Position numbers and translations under genes: made by a program
Assembly: GCA_027485675.1 (NCBI GenBank)
Contig: JAIXQP010000024.1
Span: forward strand, 30,404 to 94,403
Direction of reading: 5' to 3'
Length of the DNA: 64,000 nucleotides
Source: Terriglobales bacterium
Lineage (GTDB): Bacteria; Acidobacteriota; Terriglobia; Bryobacterales; Bryobacteraceae
The notes under the pieces: model-generated
The model's database searches: none
The model's input: the letters and a program-made list of their open reading frames with translations, nothing else
What the model was told of the DNA's origin: nothing
Part shown: positions 1 through 11,648 of the stretch, one piece after another
Layout of the letters: the number at the start of each line of letters is the position of its first letter
Numbering within the stretch: the stretch's first letter is position 1

Positions 1-711
1 CTTCTCGTCGCGGATGCCAAGAACCTCATCGGCCTCAGCCTCGACGCCTCCGGCAACAAAGTGAAGGAGTCCTACAAGCTCCCGCTTGAATTCAAGTTCA
101 AGTCGAGCGGCGCCAAGAAAGCCGCCAAACTGGCCGGCCGTTTCGCCATGGGCGGCGTGGCGGGGATGGCCCGCAAAGACAAGAGCGACGAAGACCATCC
201 GATCGCACTCGTGCCCCGTTCGGACGGCTCCATCGTCGTCCGCGGCAAACAGCATCTGCTGCACTTCAACCCGCAGACGAAACAGACCGGTTGGGGCAGC
301 GCCTTCAAGGCCCCCGGCATGTCGAACTTCGGCAAGATCATGACCGTCGCGGCGTTCGCCATGAGCTACGGCTACCACACCGGCCAAGCCGCCTCCAGCT
401 ACTGGGGCACCAGCGAAAACCGGTGGCACAACGACCAGCGCTTTGCCGCTATCAACAAGTTCGAAAACGCTATGGCCAAGCGCTTCTCCGCCGCCGCCAT
501 CAGCGACCAGTTCGCCTACATGCTGACGGACGTCGATACCTCGGAGGGCGATGGGCCCGGCATCGTGGGCGTCAATCTCGTCAATGGCGAAGCCGAACGC
601 GAACTCTACTTTAAAGACCGCGAACCGGACTACGTCATTGACGAGAAGACCGGAACGGTCATCCGGACCCACAAGGGGAAGGGAAGTATCTTCGCCCAGC
701 AGGTTCGTTAG
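1..711 (+). CDS. 5'-truncated protein of unknown function (C-terminal part)
   Basis: The frame is open from the first base of the window, and the 20 codons before the GTG at 61 read as ordinary protein, so this is the 3' end of a longer gene and not a gene starting at 61. The visible 236 residues have no motif I recognise. Short beta-strand/turn stretches near the end (residues around IVGVNLVNGEAERELYF) resemble a blade of a PQQ- or WD-like beta-propeller, but this is only an impression. The next gene starts 29 nt downstream on the same strand, behind an inverted repeat. Codon use is C-ending like its neighbours, which supports real coding. Function unknown. Confidence 0.75.
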   Translation, partial: LLVADAKNLIGLSLDASGNKVKESYKLPLEFKFKSSGAKKAAKLAGRFAMGGVAGMARKDKSDEDHPIALVPRSDGSIVVRGKQHLLHFNPQTKQTGWGSAFKAPGMSNFGKIMTVAAFAMSYGYHTGQAASSYWGTSENRWHNDQRFAAINKFENAMAKRFSAAAISDQFAYMLTDVDTSEGDGPGIVGVNLVNGEAERELYFKDREPDYVIDEKTGTVIRTHKGKGSIFAQQVR

Positions 712-728
712 TCCGTTGTGGTAGCATC

Positions 729-762
729 GGGCCCAGAGTCATGCAACGACGCATCTGGGCCC
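729..762 (+). promoter_or_regulatory. Perfect 9-bp inverted repeat enclosing a start codon
   Basis: GGGCCCAGA at 729-737 pairs perfectly with TCTGGGCCC at 754-762. The 16-nt loop contains the ATG at 741 of the DUF3500 gene. No Shine-Dalgarno sequence is visible before that ATG. The hairpin could end transcription of the upstream gene (pyrimidine-rich but not a T run follows) or mask translation initiation. Which one applies is not shown by the sequence. Confidence 0.55.
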
Positions 763-1928
763 TTCTCTTCTCCACCACCCTCCTCTTTCTGGCTTACTCC
801 CAGGTTCCCGCTCCCAACGAACAGTTCCGCCAGCGTTCCCTCGCCGCCGAGAAGTCCGGCCTCGCCGAACCCTTTCGCGGGGTCACCACCAACGGAACCG
901 TCCAGCCGGGCCTGTTCCCCCTCCGGTCCAGCGGCGTCTCCACCGAACCCGCCCGCAAAGGCGCCGCCGCCTTCCTCGCCGCTCTCACCCCCGCCCAGCG
1001 CGCGAAAACCGTGTTTCCCGTCGATGATCCCGAGTGGCGCAAATGGATGAACCAGGACTTCTACGTCCGCCAGGGAGTCAGTTTTATGGAGATGACCCCG
1101 GCCCAGCGCGACGCCGCCTACGGCATGTTACGCGGCTCCCTCAGCGCCAAGGGCCTCAAGCTCTCCCAGGACATCATGAAACTCAACGAAACCCTCGGCG
1201 AGTTGAATAACAATAACTTCGTCCGCTACGGCGAAGGACAGTACTGGCTCACCGTGATGGGCGAGCCCTCGAAGGACAAGCCCTGGGGCTGGCAACTCGA
1301 CGGTCACCACCTCATCATCAACTACTTCGTCCTCGGCGATCAGGTCGTCATGACCCCCACCTTCCTCGGCTCGGAGCCCGTCATTGCCACCTCCGGCAAG
1401 TACAAAGGAACCACCATCCTGCAGGACGAACAGGCCCGCGGCCTCCGCGTCATCAACTCGCTCACCGCCGAACAAAAGCAGAAAGCGATCCTCGAATCCA
1501 CGAAAACCAAGAACTACAACCTCGCCGAAGCGTTCAAAGACAACCTGGTGCTCGACTACGCCGGCCTCCAGGGCTCCGCCATGACCGCGGCGCAAAAGAA
1601 AGAGCTGCTCGGGTTAGTGGAAGCCTATATCTCGAACACCGCCGCCGGTCACGCCAAAGTCAAGATGGACGAGGTGAAGAAGCATCTCGACAACACCTGG
1701 TTCGCCTGGATCGGCGGGACGGAAGAGAAGAGCGTCTATTACTACCGCGTCCATAGCCCGGTGATCCTGATCGAGTTCGACCACCAGGTTCCGGTCGGCC
1801 TCCGGCACCTGTCCAAAGCGCCCACCCTACCCGACCACGAACACATCCACACCGTCATTCGCACCCCGAACGGCAACGACTACGGCAAGGATCTGCTACG
1901 CCAGCACTACGCCAAACACCCGCACTAA
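741..1928 (+). CDS. Exported DUF3500 family protein
   Basis: 395 residues with an N-terminal signal peptide (hydrophobic stretch about residues 6-20, ending near AYSQ). The body matches the DUF3500 family as I know it: an N-terminal helical part, the central segment with KPWGWQLDGHHLIINYF (about residues 185-205), a THxxPTFLGSEP-like segment (here VVMTPTFLGSEP), and a C-terminal part with FDHQVPVG and HIHTVIRTPNGNDYG. Histidines in these segments suggest metal binding or hydrolysis, but the biochemical function of the family is not established to my knowledge. The gene follows a truncated gene on the same strand and converges on the VWFA gene, with a 1-nt gap. Its start lies in a hairpin loop. 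Confidence 0.85.
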   Translation: MQRRIWALLFSTTLLFLAYSQVPAPNEQFRQRSLAAEKSGLAEPFRGVTTNGTVQPGLFPLRSSGVSTEPARKGAAAFLAALTPAQRAKTVFPVDDPEWRKWMNQDFYVRQGVSFMEMTPAQRDAAYGMLRGSLSAKGLKLSQDIMKLNETLGELNNNNFVRYGEGQYWLTVMGEPSKDKPWGWQLDGHHLIINYFVLGDQVVMTPTFLGSEPVIATSGKYKGTTILQDEQARGLRVINSLTAEQKQKAILESTKTKNYNLAEAFKDNLVLDYAGLQGSAMTAAQKKELLGLVEAYISNTAAGHAKVKMDEVKKHLDNTWFAWIGGTEEKSVYYYRVHSPVILIEFDHQVPVGLRHLSKAPTLPDHEHIHTVIRTPNGNDYGKDLLRQHYAKHPH

Positions 1929-1929
1929 G

Positions 1930-2847
1930 TTAGTCCTTGCGCGCGAAGTAGCCGGTCTTGTGCCGAACGGTCAGGCCCGGCTGGCGGGTGCGGATTTGAA
2001 TCTTGCGGAAGGTATCGTCGCCGCTGCCGGCGGTGGAGGCGTAGGCCAGGTCGTAAGAGGACCGCAGGATTTCGCCAATCTGCGCGAAGGCGGCCTTCAG
2101 GTTGCGTTCCTCGGCGGCGTCGAACTCGAGACCGCCGGTCTCCCGGGCGATGCGCTCCATGACCCCGCGGCCGTACTTGTTCCGCGCGCTCCACACCCCC
2201 TTTTGTAACTCGGTGTAGCGGAGGCAGAAGATCGTCGTCCCGGTGCGCTGGGCCGCCTCGATGGTTTCGAGCAGGTGATGGGCGCTCGAGTTATCCTCGC
2301 CGTCCGAGAAGACGAGCAGAGCGCGGCGGCCGGTTTCGGCCTTGGCGAGCAGGTCTTCGGTGGCGTGGAAGATGGCATCGTAGAAGGCCGTGCCAAGGTC
2401 CCGCTTCTCGGGTGGGCCCACGCGGGGAAAGTCCCGCCCGGTCTTGCTTTTCTGATAGGCGCGCAGCCGCTCTTCAATCTGTTCGGACTGGTTGGTAAAC
2501 GGCGAAACCAGCCGCAGGTTGTTGCCAAAACAAAGGAGAAACGCCTGGTCCCGCGCCTGCAGCGTGACCTGCAGAAAGTCGCGCAGATGCTGGCGGTGCT
2601 CTTTGAGGAACTCCTCCTGGCTGCCGCTGGCATCGGCTACCAGCCCGAGGGCTAACGGCGTATCGGCCGCCTGCGAAAAGTGGCTGATCGTCTGCCGGGC
2701 TCCGTCCTCATAGACTTCGAAGTCGTCTTTGGTTAATCCCTTCACGAGACGGCCCTGGGCATCGCGGACGGAGAAGGGCAGATTAACGAGATTCACTTCT
2801 ACCCGGATCTGGTAGAGGAAGAGTCGTAGAAGTTCGCGGCGGAGCAT
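1930..2847 (-). CDS. VWFA-domain protein of the acidobacterial type
   Basis: 305 residues. It opens almost at once with the beta-rich domain typical of acidobacterial VWFA-related proteins (VEVNLVNLPFSVRDAQG, then GLTKDDFEVYEDG), followed by a von Willebrand A domain from about residue 60. The MIDAS motif DxSxS is present as ADASGSQ near residue 73, and the second MIDAS Asp lies in LVFSDGEDNSS. The C-terminal strand-rich tail ends in RHKTGYFARKD, as in the family. Relatives normally carry a signal peptide, but here the N terminus (MLRRELLRLFLYQ) is not a convincing one. The ATG directly follows a T run of a terminator-like hairpin and has no Shine-Dalgarno sequence, so the true start or expression mode is uncertain. 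It lies downstream of the Oar-like receptor gene on the same strand. Confidence 0.85.
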   Translation of the reverse strand: MLRRELLRLFLYQIRVEVNLVNLPFSVRDAQGRLVKGLTKDDFEVYEDGARQTISHFSQAADTPLALGLVADASGSQEEFLKEHRQHLRDFLQVTLQARDQAFLLCFGNNLRLVSPFTNQSEQIEERLRAYQKSKTGRDFPRVGPPEKRDLGTAFYDAIFHATEDLLAKAETGRRALLVFSDGEDNSSAHHLLETIEAAQRTGTTIFCLRYTELQKGVWSARNKYGRGVMERIARETGGLEFDAAEERNLKAAFAQIGEILRSSYDLAYASTAGSGDDTFRKIQIRTRQPGLTVRHKTGYFARKD

Positions 2848-2878
2848 AAAAAAAGGGACGGAGCAAAAGCCCCGTCCC
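2848..2878 (-). terminator. Rho-independent terminator after the Oar-like receptor gene
   Basis: On the minus strand a hairpin with arms 2869-2878 and 2855-2864 (nine pairs, one A-C mismatch, AAAA/TTTT loop) is followed by seven T residues (2854-2848). It lies 27 nt past the receptor stop codon. The T run touches the ATG of the VWFA gene at 2847, so the terminator occupies the whole leader of that gene. Confidence 0.8.
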
Positions 2879-2904
2879 TTCCAACTTACACGGTTACGAA
2901 GTGA

Positions 2905-6681
<3,777 letters not shown>

Positions 6682-6989
6682 CGGGCCGCACCAACAGGGT
6701 TGGGGGGCAGGCGCACATACTGTGGTGAATTGAGACTCTAGCGGGGAGTGAGAACGGAGACTCTGGCGGGAGAGTCGCTCTGGCAGCGCAGCATTGGGCC
6801 GGCAGAACGCCGGAGCTGAGAGAAATATGGAAACTTCACAACAGCCCCTGATGGTTAGCTTCAGTTTCCGGGAACTTTCAGAAGTGTGTCAATCGAAAGA
6901 AATGGGGTTGGGGCATAAAGAATCTCTATATACCCCTCGGCTTTACCCGGCTCCCCCAATCGTGGCATCCTAGAAGGAGGAGCTCCCGC
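6682..6989. promoter_or_regulatory. 308-bp divergent intergenic region
   Basis: It separates the Oar-like receptor (leftward) from the DUF3299-led metal operon (rightward). An imperfect direct repeat GAGACTCT(A/G)GCGGG occurs around 6733 and 6757, and a short hairpin CCGGC-agaac-GCCGG lies at 6799-6813. The rightward gene has a strong Shine-Dalgarno AAGGAGGA at 6974-6981. I could not identify convincing -35/-10 pairs or a Fur/Zur-type operator by eye. Confidence 0.5.
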
Positions 6990-7505
6990 ATGAAGTTTGT
7001 TCACGGATTGATGATCGCCCTCATGCTCTCGATGGTGGCTTATGTGGTCAATCGAGACCGCGTCCGGCCCGACTTCCAGGCCGCCGCCCCCGTGGCGCCC
7101 GGCGCCGGATTCGTCCAAGCCGCCTATGCCGAGGAGACCGCCACCAAGATGGACTGGCGCATGCTCCGCGAACTCAACTACCGCACCGGGAAAGTCACCC
7201 CGGCCCTCAAAGCTCTCGACGGCAAAGTGGTCCGCATCCCGGGCTACATGGTTCCGCTCGAAGACGAAGCTGAGATCGTCAACGAATTCCTCCTCGTCCC
7301 CTACGTGGGTGCCTGCATCCACACCCCGCCGCCTCCGCCCAACCAGATCGTCCAGGTGAAAATGAACAACGCCAAGAAGGTCAAAATGAGCTTCTGGGAT
7401 CCCATCTGGATCGAAGGCAAACTGCAGATTCAAACCGTGAAGAGCCCGTACGGCGACGTCGGCTTCCAACTCGAAGGCATCTCGATCGAACCCTATAAGG
7501 ATTAG
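6990..7505 (+). CDS. DUF3299 family exported/anchored protein, first gene of a metal operon
   Basis: 171 residues. An N-terminal hydrophobic segment (about residues 4-20) suggests export or membrane anchoring. The body carries DUF3299 hallmarks: LDGKVVRIPGYMVPLE, then FLLVPYVGACIHTPPPPPNQ with a Cys-x-His pair, then a strand-rich end reading FQLEGISIEPY. The Cys/His pair followed by a run of prolines is the recognisable core and could bind a metal. Start supported by AAGGAGGA 8 nt upstream. DUF2796 follows after 7 nt, and the ABC genes after that, so it probably works in the same metal-handling system. The family has no established activity that I know of. Confidence 0.88.
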   Translation: MKFVHGLMIALMLSMVAYVVNRDRVRPDFQAAAPVAPGAGFVQAAYAEETATKMDWRMLRELNYRTGKVTPALKALDGKVVRIPGYMVPLEDEAEIVNEFLLVPYVGACIHTPPPPPNQIVQVKMNNAKKVKMSFWDPIWIEGKLQIQTVKSPYGDVGFQLEGISIEPYKD

Positions 7506-7512
7506 CCCTGTT

Positions 7513-8016
7513 ATGGTGCGTTTCGTCCTCTTCTGTACCCTTTCGCTTTCGCTTTGCGCCCAGCAGCGAGGGCACAAAGCTCACGAGCATGGCCACGCCA
7601 AGCTCGCCATCGCTTTCGAGACGACCACCGGCACGCCGAAAGGGGTCGTCGAACTCGAATCGCCTTCGGACAGCATCATCGGCTTCGAGTATGCTGCCAA
7701 AACGCCGGCCGACAAGGCGAAACAGGAAAAGGCGCTCGCCACCCTCAAGGCGCGCTTTGCGGAAATGGTCGTCCTCCCCGTCGGCTGTACGATGACCCCG
7801 GCCAAGGTGGAGGTGCATGTCGAAGGCCAGCACTCGGAAGTTCATGCCGAGTTCAACGCCAAATGCGCCGGCCCGATCGCCGGAAAGTCCATTTCGTTCG
7901 GTTTCTCGAAGGTCTTCCCCAAGATCGACGAGGTGGAAGTGCAACTCATCGCCGGTTCCCAGCAGGCGGAACTCGAGGTGAAAAAGGACAAGGGGATCCT
8001 CCAGATCGCCAAATGA
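7513..8016 (+). CDS. ZrgA-like periplasmic protein (DUF2796)
   Basis: 167 residues with a signal peptide (about residues 1-17, cleavage near CAQQ) and then the His-rich mature N terminus GHKAHEHGHAKL, typical of DUF2796. That family includes ZrgA, a periplasmic component of a zinc-uptake system described in Vibrio. An acidic, strand-rich C-terminal half (SEVHAEFNAKC, FPKIDEVEVQLI) also fits. It should bind zinc or another divalent metal in the periplasm and hand it to the ABC system encoded next. Its stop overlaps the start of the ATPase gene in an ATGA arrangement, which indicates translational coupling. The metal is inferred from family and neighbours, not shown here. Confidence 0.88.
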   Translation: MVRFVLFCTLSLSLCAQQRGHKAHEHGHAKLAIAFETTTGTPKGVVELESPSDSIIGFEYAAKTPADKAKQEKALATLKARFAEMVVLPVGCTMTPAKVEVHVEGQHSEVHAEFNAKCAGPIAGKSISFGFSKVFPKIDEVEVQLIAGSQQAELEVKKDKGILQIAK

Positions 8017-8696
8017 GCTCTCCCGCTGTTGTACTTCGCGATGTGCGGTTCCGTTACCGCTCCGGGCCAGAAATACTCGATATCCCTGAACTGACCATCG
8101 CACGAGGAGAACGCATCTTCCTCTTTGGCCCCAGCGGCAGCGGGAAAACCACCCTGCTCGGCCTTCTCGCCGGGGTGCTGAGCGGCTACTCCGGCTCGGT
8201 GGAAGTGCTCGGCCAGGACATGGCCAAGTTGAAAGGCAGCGCCCGCGACGCCTTCCGCGGCGCTCACGTCGGCTACATTTTTCAGCAGTTCAACCTGATC
8301 CCCTACCTCACGGTGGAAGAGAACATCACCCTTCCCGGCCGCCTGAACCCCTCCCGCGGCAAGCAATCGGGCGATGTCACCGCTGTCGCCAAGCGCCTCG
8401 GCATTGAGCACCTGCTCGCCCGCGGCGTCACCGAACTCAGCGTCGGCCAGCAACAACGCGTCGCCGCCGCCCGCGCCCTTCTCGGCGCCCCCGAACTCCT
8501 CATCGCCGACGAACCCACCTCCTCGCTCGATTTCGACCACCGCGAACGCTTCCTCGATCTGCTCTTTGAAAACTGCGCCCTGTCGAACTCCACCCTCCTG
8601 TTCGTCAGCCACGACCGCAGCCTGGCCGGCAAGTTCGACCGTCAGCTCTCGCTCCTCGACTTCAACCGCGCCCACCGCAAGGAGGCCGTCGCCTAA
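8013..8696 (+). CDS. ABC transporter ATP-binding protein (MacB/LolD type)
   Basis: 227 residues from the ATG at 8013, which overlaps the stop of the previous gene by ATGA. A longer open frame begins upstream, but it only shadows the ZrgA-like gene. Walker A GPSGSGKTT spans residues 39-47, the Q-loop is in YIFQQFNLIPYLT, the signature LSVGQQQRV starts near residue 142, Walker B LLIADEPTSSLD is around 162-173, and the H-loop is in LFVSHD. It is the cytoplasmic ATPase for the FtsX-type permease encoded 2 nt downstream. In the Vibrio Zrg system an analogous ATPase/permease pair is needed for zinc uptake. An alternative role as a LolCDE-like or MacB-like mechanotransmission ABC is possible from sequence alone. 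Confidence 0.95.
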   Translation: MSSPAVVLRDVRFRYRSGPEILDIPELTIARGERIFLFGPSGSGKTTLLGLLAGVLSGYSGSVEVLGQDMAKLKGSARDAFRGAHVGYIFQQFNLIPYLTVEENITLPGRLNPSRGKQSGDVTAVAKRLGIEHLLARGVTELSVGQQQRVAAARALLGAPELLIADEPTSSLDFDHRERFLDLLFENCALSNSTLLFVSHDRSLAGKFDRQLSLLDFNRAHRKEAVA

Positions 8697-8698
8697 CC

Positions 8699-9970
8699 AT
8701 GGTCCTCCTCTCGCTCGCCTGGAAATCGCTGCGCAACCGCCTGCTCACCACCTCGCTCACCGTGCTTTCCATAGGCCTCAGCATGGCCCTGCTGCTCGGC
8801 GTCGAAAACGTGCGCGTCGGCGCCCGAGAGAGCTTTGCCAACACCATCTCGCAAACCGACCTTATCGTCGGCGCGCGCGGCGGCTCCCTCCAGCTATTGC
8901 TATATAGCGTTTTCCGCATCGGCCAAGCGACCAACAACATCTCCTACGAGTCGTATCAGCACTGGAAGAACCATCCCGCCGTCGCCTGGACCATCCCCTA
9001 CTCACTCGGCGACTCCCACCGCGGCTTCCGTGTCGTCGGCACCACGGAGGACTTCTACCAACACCTCCGCTTCCGCCGCGACCGCAAACTCGAATTCGCC
9101 GCCGGCCAGTCGCCCAAAGGCGTCTTTGATGTCGTCCTCGGCTCCGACGTCGCCCAGACTCTCAACTATAAACTCGGCGATCAGATCGTCATCTCCCACG
9201 GCGTCGCCGCCGGCCGCGGTATCGCCGATAACGACCACGCCGATAAGCCCTTCACCGTCTCCGGCATTCTCAAGAAGACAGCCACCCCGGTCGACCGCTC
9301 GCTCTACATTCAACTCGAAGGCATCACCGCCGTCCACATCGACTGGGCCGACGGCGCCCCGCCCATGCCCGGTGAAGAGGTTCCCGCCTCCAAGATCGCC
9401 AAAGAGAACATGAAGGTGGAGCAGATCACCTCCTTCCTGCTCCGCTGCAAGACCCGCATCGCCACCCTCCAACTGCAGCGTGAGATCAATACCTACAAGG
9501 AAGAGGCCATGCAGGCCATCATCCCTGGGGTCACGCTCCAGGAACTCTGGCGCACCATCGGTTATGCCGAAGACGCTCTCCAGGTCGTTACCATCTTCGT
9601 CATCCTCGTCGGCCTCCTCGGCATGCTCGTGTCGCTCTACACCTCCCTCAATGAGCGCCGCCGCGAAATGGCCATCCTCCGCGCCATTGGCGCCGGACCG
9701 GGCAAGATCATCGCCCTTCTCGTGCTCGAAAGCGGACTCCTCGCCTTCGCCGGCTGCGTCGTGGGCGTCGTCATGATCTACGGCCTCAGCTTCGTCTTCC
9801 AGCCGATTGTCGAGCAGCAGTTCGGACTCTACGTCCCCGTTCAGCCTCCCACGCAGGCCGGTTGGATCTACCTCGGCGCCGTCATCTTCGCCGGCATTCT
9901 CATCGGCTTTGTCCCGGCCTGGAAGGCCTATCGCAATACCCTCGCCGACGGCCTCAGCATTCGCGTCTGA
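8699..9970 (+). CDS. FtsX/MacB-type ABC transporter permease
   Basis: 423 residues. The first transmembrane helix is near residues 12-32 (LLTTSLTVLSIGLSMALLLG). A large periplasmic domain occupies about 35-280, and three C-terminal helices (about 295-320, 345-375 and 390-410) include the FtsX-like ERRREMAILRAIGA motif at a helix end. This is the four-helix topology of type VII ABC permeases. It pairs with the ATPase encoded 2 nt upstream. The operon context (DUF3299, ZrgA-like, MerC) points to metal handling. A short AT-richer gap of 54 nt with no obvious terminator separates it from the MerC gene. Confidence 0.93.
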   Translation: MVLLSLAWKSLRNRLLTTSLTVLSIGLSMALLLGVENVRVGARESFANTISQTDLIVGARGGSLQLLLYSVFRIGQATNNISYESYQHWKNHPAVAWTIPYSLGDSHRGFRVVGTTEDFYQHLRFRRDRKLEFAAGQSPKGVFDVVLGSDVAQTLNYKLGDQIVISHGVAAGRGIADNDHADKPFTVSGILKKTATPVDRSLYIQLEGITAVHIDWADGAPPMPGEEVPASKIAKENMKVEQITSFLLRCKTRIATLQLQREINTYKEEAMQAIIPGVTLQELWRTIGYAEDALQVVTIFVILVGLLGMLVSLYTSLNERRREMAILRAIGAGPGKIIALLVLESGLLAFAGCVVGVVMIYGLSFVFQPIVEQQFGLYVPVQPPTQAGWIYLGAVIFAGILIGFVPAWKAYRNTLADGLSIRV

Positions 9971-10024
9971 GAATTTACCTCCTTGCGCGGGAACTGAGAA
10001 CCATTTATCATAGTCAAAGCGATT

Positions 10025-10420
10025 ATGGCTAATGGTCTTTCCCGCATGAGTCTCGACCGGTACGGCATGGTGCTTTCCATCGGCTGTGCCATTCACTGCG
10101 CGGTCCTCCCTGTCGCTCTCTCCGCCATGACGACCGCCGGGCTGGCCTGGGTTGCCTCCGAAGAGCTCGAATGGGCCATCCTCGCTTGCACTTTCCTGAT
10201 CGGCTCCACCCGGCTCGTCCAAAGCTACTTGCACCATCGCCGCGCCGAGTGTCTCCTCCTCTTCGCCGCCGGTCTTCTCGCTTTCGTCTGCGCTAAGAGC
10301 GAGTCGTTCGACTTCGCCTACAACGAGGCCGTCTTCATGACCGTCGGCGGACTGCTCATCGCCACCGCCCATTTCCGCAATCTCCGGCTCTCGAAAGCCT
10401 GCTGCGTCCCTGCGCTATAA
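10025..10420 (+). CDS. MerC-family membrane protein
   Basis: 131 residues with four predicted transmembrane helices. The second-cysteine motif of MerC-type proteins is present as GCAIHCAVLP (about residues 20-29), and HHRRAECLL follows the third helix. MerC proteins move or bind soft divalent metals at the inner membrane. Members outside mer operons are often near zinc-uptake genes, and here it closes the ZrgA/ABC cluster. The tail ends KACCVPAL, adding a Cys pair. ATG at 10025 is used; an internal ATG at 10046 (MSLDRYG) is an alternative start. The motif GAGAATTTACC occurs on both sides of the gene (9969-9979 and 10448-10458). Confidence 0.88.
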   Translation: MANGLSRMSLDRYGMVLSIGCAIHCAVLPVALSAMTTAGLAWVASEELEWAILACTFLIGSTRLVQSYLHHRRAECLLLFAAGLLAFVCAKSESFDFAYNEAVFMTVGGLLIATAHFRNLRLSKACCVPAL

Positions 10421-10502
10421 AACAAAAGTTCTCGCCTTTGTTTCATAGAGAATTTACCCAGTTCTCGTCCCGCTGCAACGCTGGCCCGTCACACTTGGAT
10501 CC

Positions 10503-11636
10503 ATGCCCGCCCATGATCTTCACTTTCTCTGGCGCAACCCTCGCGTTGCCGACCAGTTCCGCACCGGTGTGTCGCTCCACAGCCACACGATGCATTCGGA
10601 AGAGAACATGGCCTTCCTTCCGCGCTACGCCCATCGGATCCCCGGCGTCAGCCAGACCATCCGCAAGCACGAAGCCGCCTTCCGGGCCCACTACGGCAAG
10701 GAACTCGATTACTCCCGCGCCTGGTGGACCCCGCCCCTACCCGCCCCCGACGCCGAATCCCTCGAACGCGCCCAAATCCAGGATCTACTGGATCTGCCCG
10801 CCCTCGTCTCCCTCACCGATCACGACTCCATCACCGCCGGGCTGAACCTCCACGTCATGAGTCCCCTCTCGGTCGCCCCCATCTCGACCGAATGGACCGT
10901 CCCGCTCGGCGAGTCCTTTATCCACCTCGGCATTCATAATCTCCCCCCCGCCGACGCCACCGCCTGGATGGACTACTTTCGCGCCTGGACCGCCAACCCC
11001 GTCCCCGACCGCCTGGCCGAACTACTCGCCGCCCTCCACGCCATCCCTGACGTCCTCATCGTCTTCAACCATCCGCTGTGGGACGAAGGCCTCGCCGGCA
11101 GCGACCTCCACCGCCAGATGGTCAACCAGTTCCTCGACCGCTGCGGCCGCTGGATCCATGCACTCGAACTCAACGGTCTCCGCCCCTGGACCGAGAACCG
11201 CGAAGTGGTTGCCCTCGCCTCCGCCCGCTCCCTCCCCGTCATCTCCGGTGGCGACCGCCACGGCCGGGAACCCAACGCCAACGTCAACCTCACCTGCGCG
11301 GCTACCTTCTCGGAGTTCGTCGCCGAAGTCCGCCAGGACGGCCACTCCCAGGTGCTCTTCCTCCCGCAGTACAACGGCAGCCTGAAGCTCCGTTGCCTCG
11401 AAACCATGGCCGATACCCTCCGCGAGTACCCGGAATACCCCGGCCGCGTGCAGTGGAGTGACCGCATCTACTTCCGGCAGGACGATGGGCGCGTTACAAC
11501 GTTAACTTCCCTGTGGCGCGGCGCCGGCCCTGGGATTGTTCGCAACTTCGTCGCGCTGCTTCGCGTCCTGGAGTCAAGGAGAGTGCGTACCACCCTCCGC
11601 CAAGCCCTCGCCGGAAGGCGGGAATACGCGTTGTAG
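10503..11636 (+). CDS. PHP-domain metal-dependent hydrolase-like protein
   Basis: 377 residues, probably cytoplasmic (no signal peptide). Motifs of the PHP phosphoesterase fold appear in order: SLHSHTMHSE at residues 24-33 (HxH), LTDHDSI near 102, an acidic residue in STEWTV near 126, VFNHPLWD near 195 and ISGGDRHG near 258. The usual metal ligands of the fold are therefore present, although a 60-residue insertion separates the first two motifs. The substrate is unknown. It lies 12 nt upstream of a glycosyltransferase gene on the same strand and probably shares its transcript, so a role in processing a phosphorylated sugar or nucleotide is possible but only inferred from adjacency. Confidence 0.8.
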   Translation: MPAHDLHFLWRNPRVADQFRTGVSLHSHTMHSEENMAFLPRYAHRIPGVSQTIRKHEAAFRAHYGKELDYSRAWWTPPLPAPDAESLERAQIQDLLDLPALVSLTDHDSITAGLNLHVMSPLSVAPISTEWTVPLGESFIHLGIHNLPPADATAWMDYFRAWTANPVPDRLAELLAALHAIPDVLIVFNHPLWDEGLAGSDLHRQMVNQFLDRCGRWIHALELNGLRPWTENREVVALASARSLPVISGGDRHGREPNANVNLTCAATFSEFVAEVRQDGHSQVLFLPQYNGSLKLRCLETMADTLREYPEYPGRVQWSDRIYFRQDDGRVTTLTSLWRGAGPGIVRNFVALLRVLESRRVRTTLRQALAGRREYAL

Positions 11637-11648
11637 ACCGAGGAGTCC

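Noticed and set aside
9002..10372. Leftward frame of 456 codons
   Set aside because: Antisense to the permease and MerC genes; very acidic low-complexity translation.
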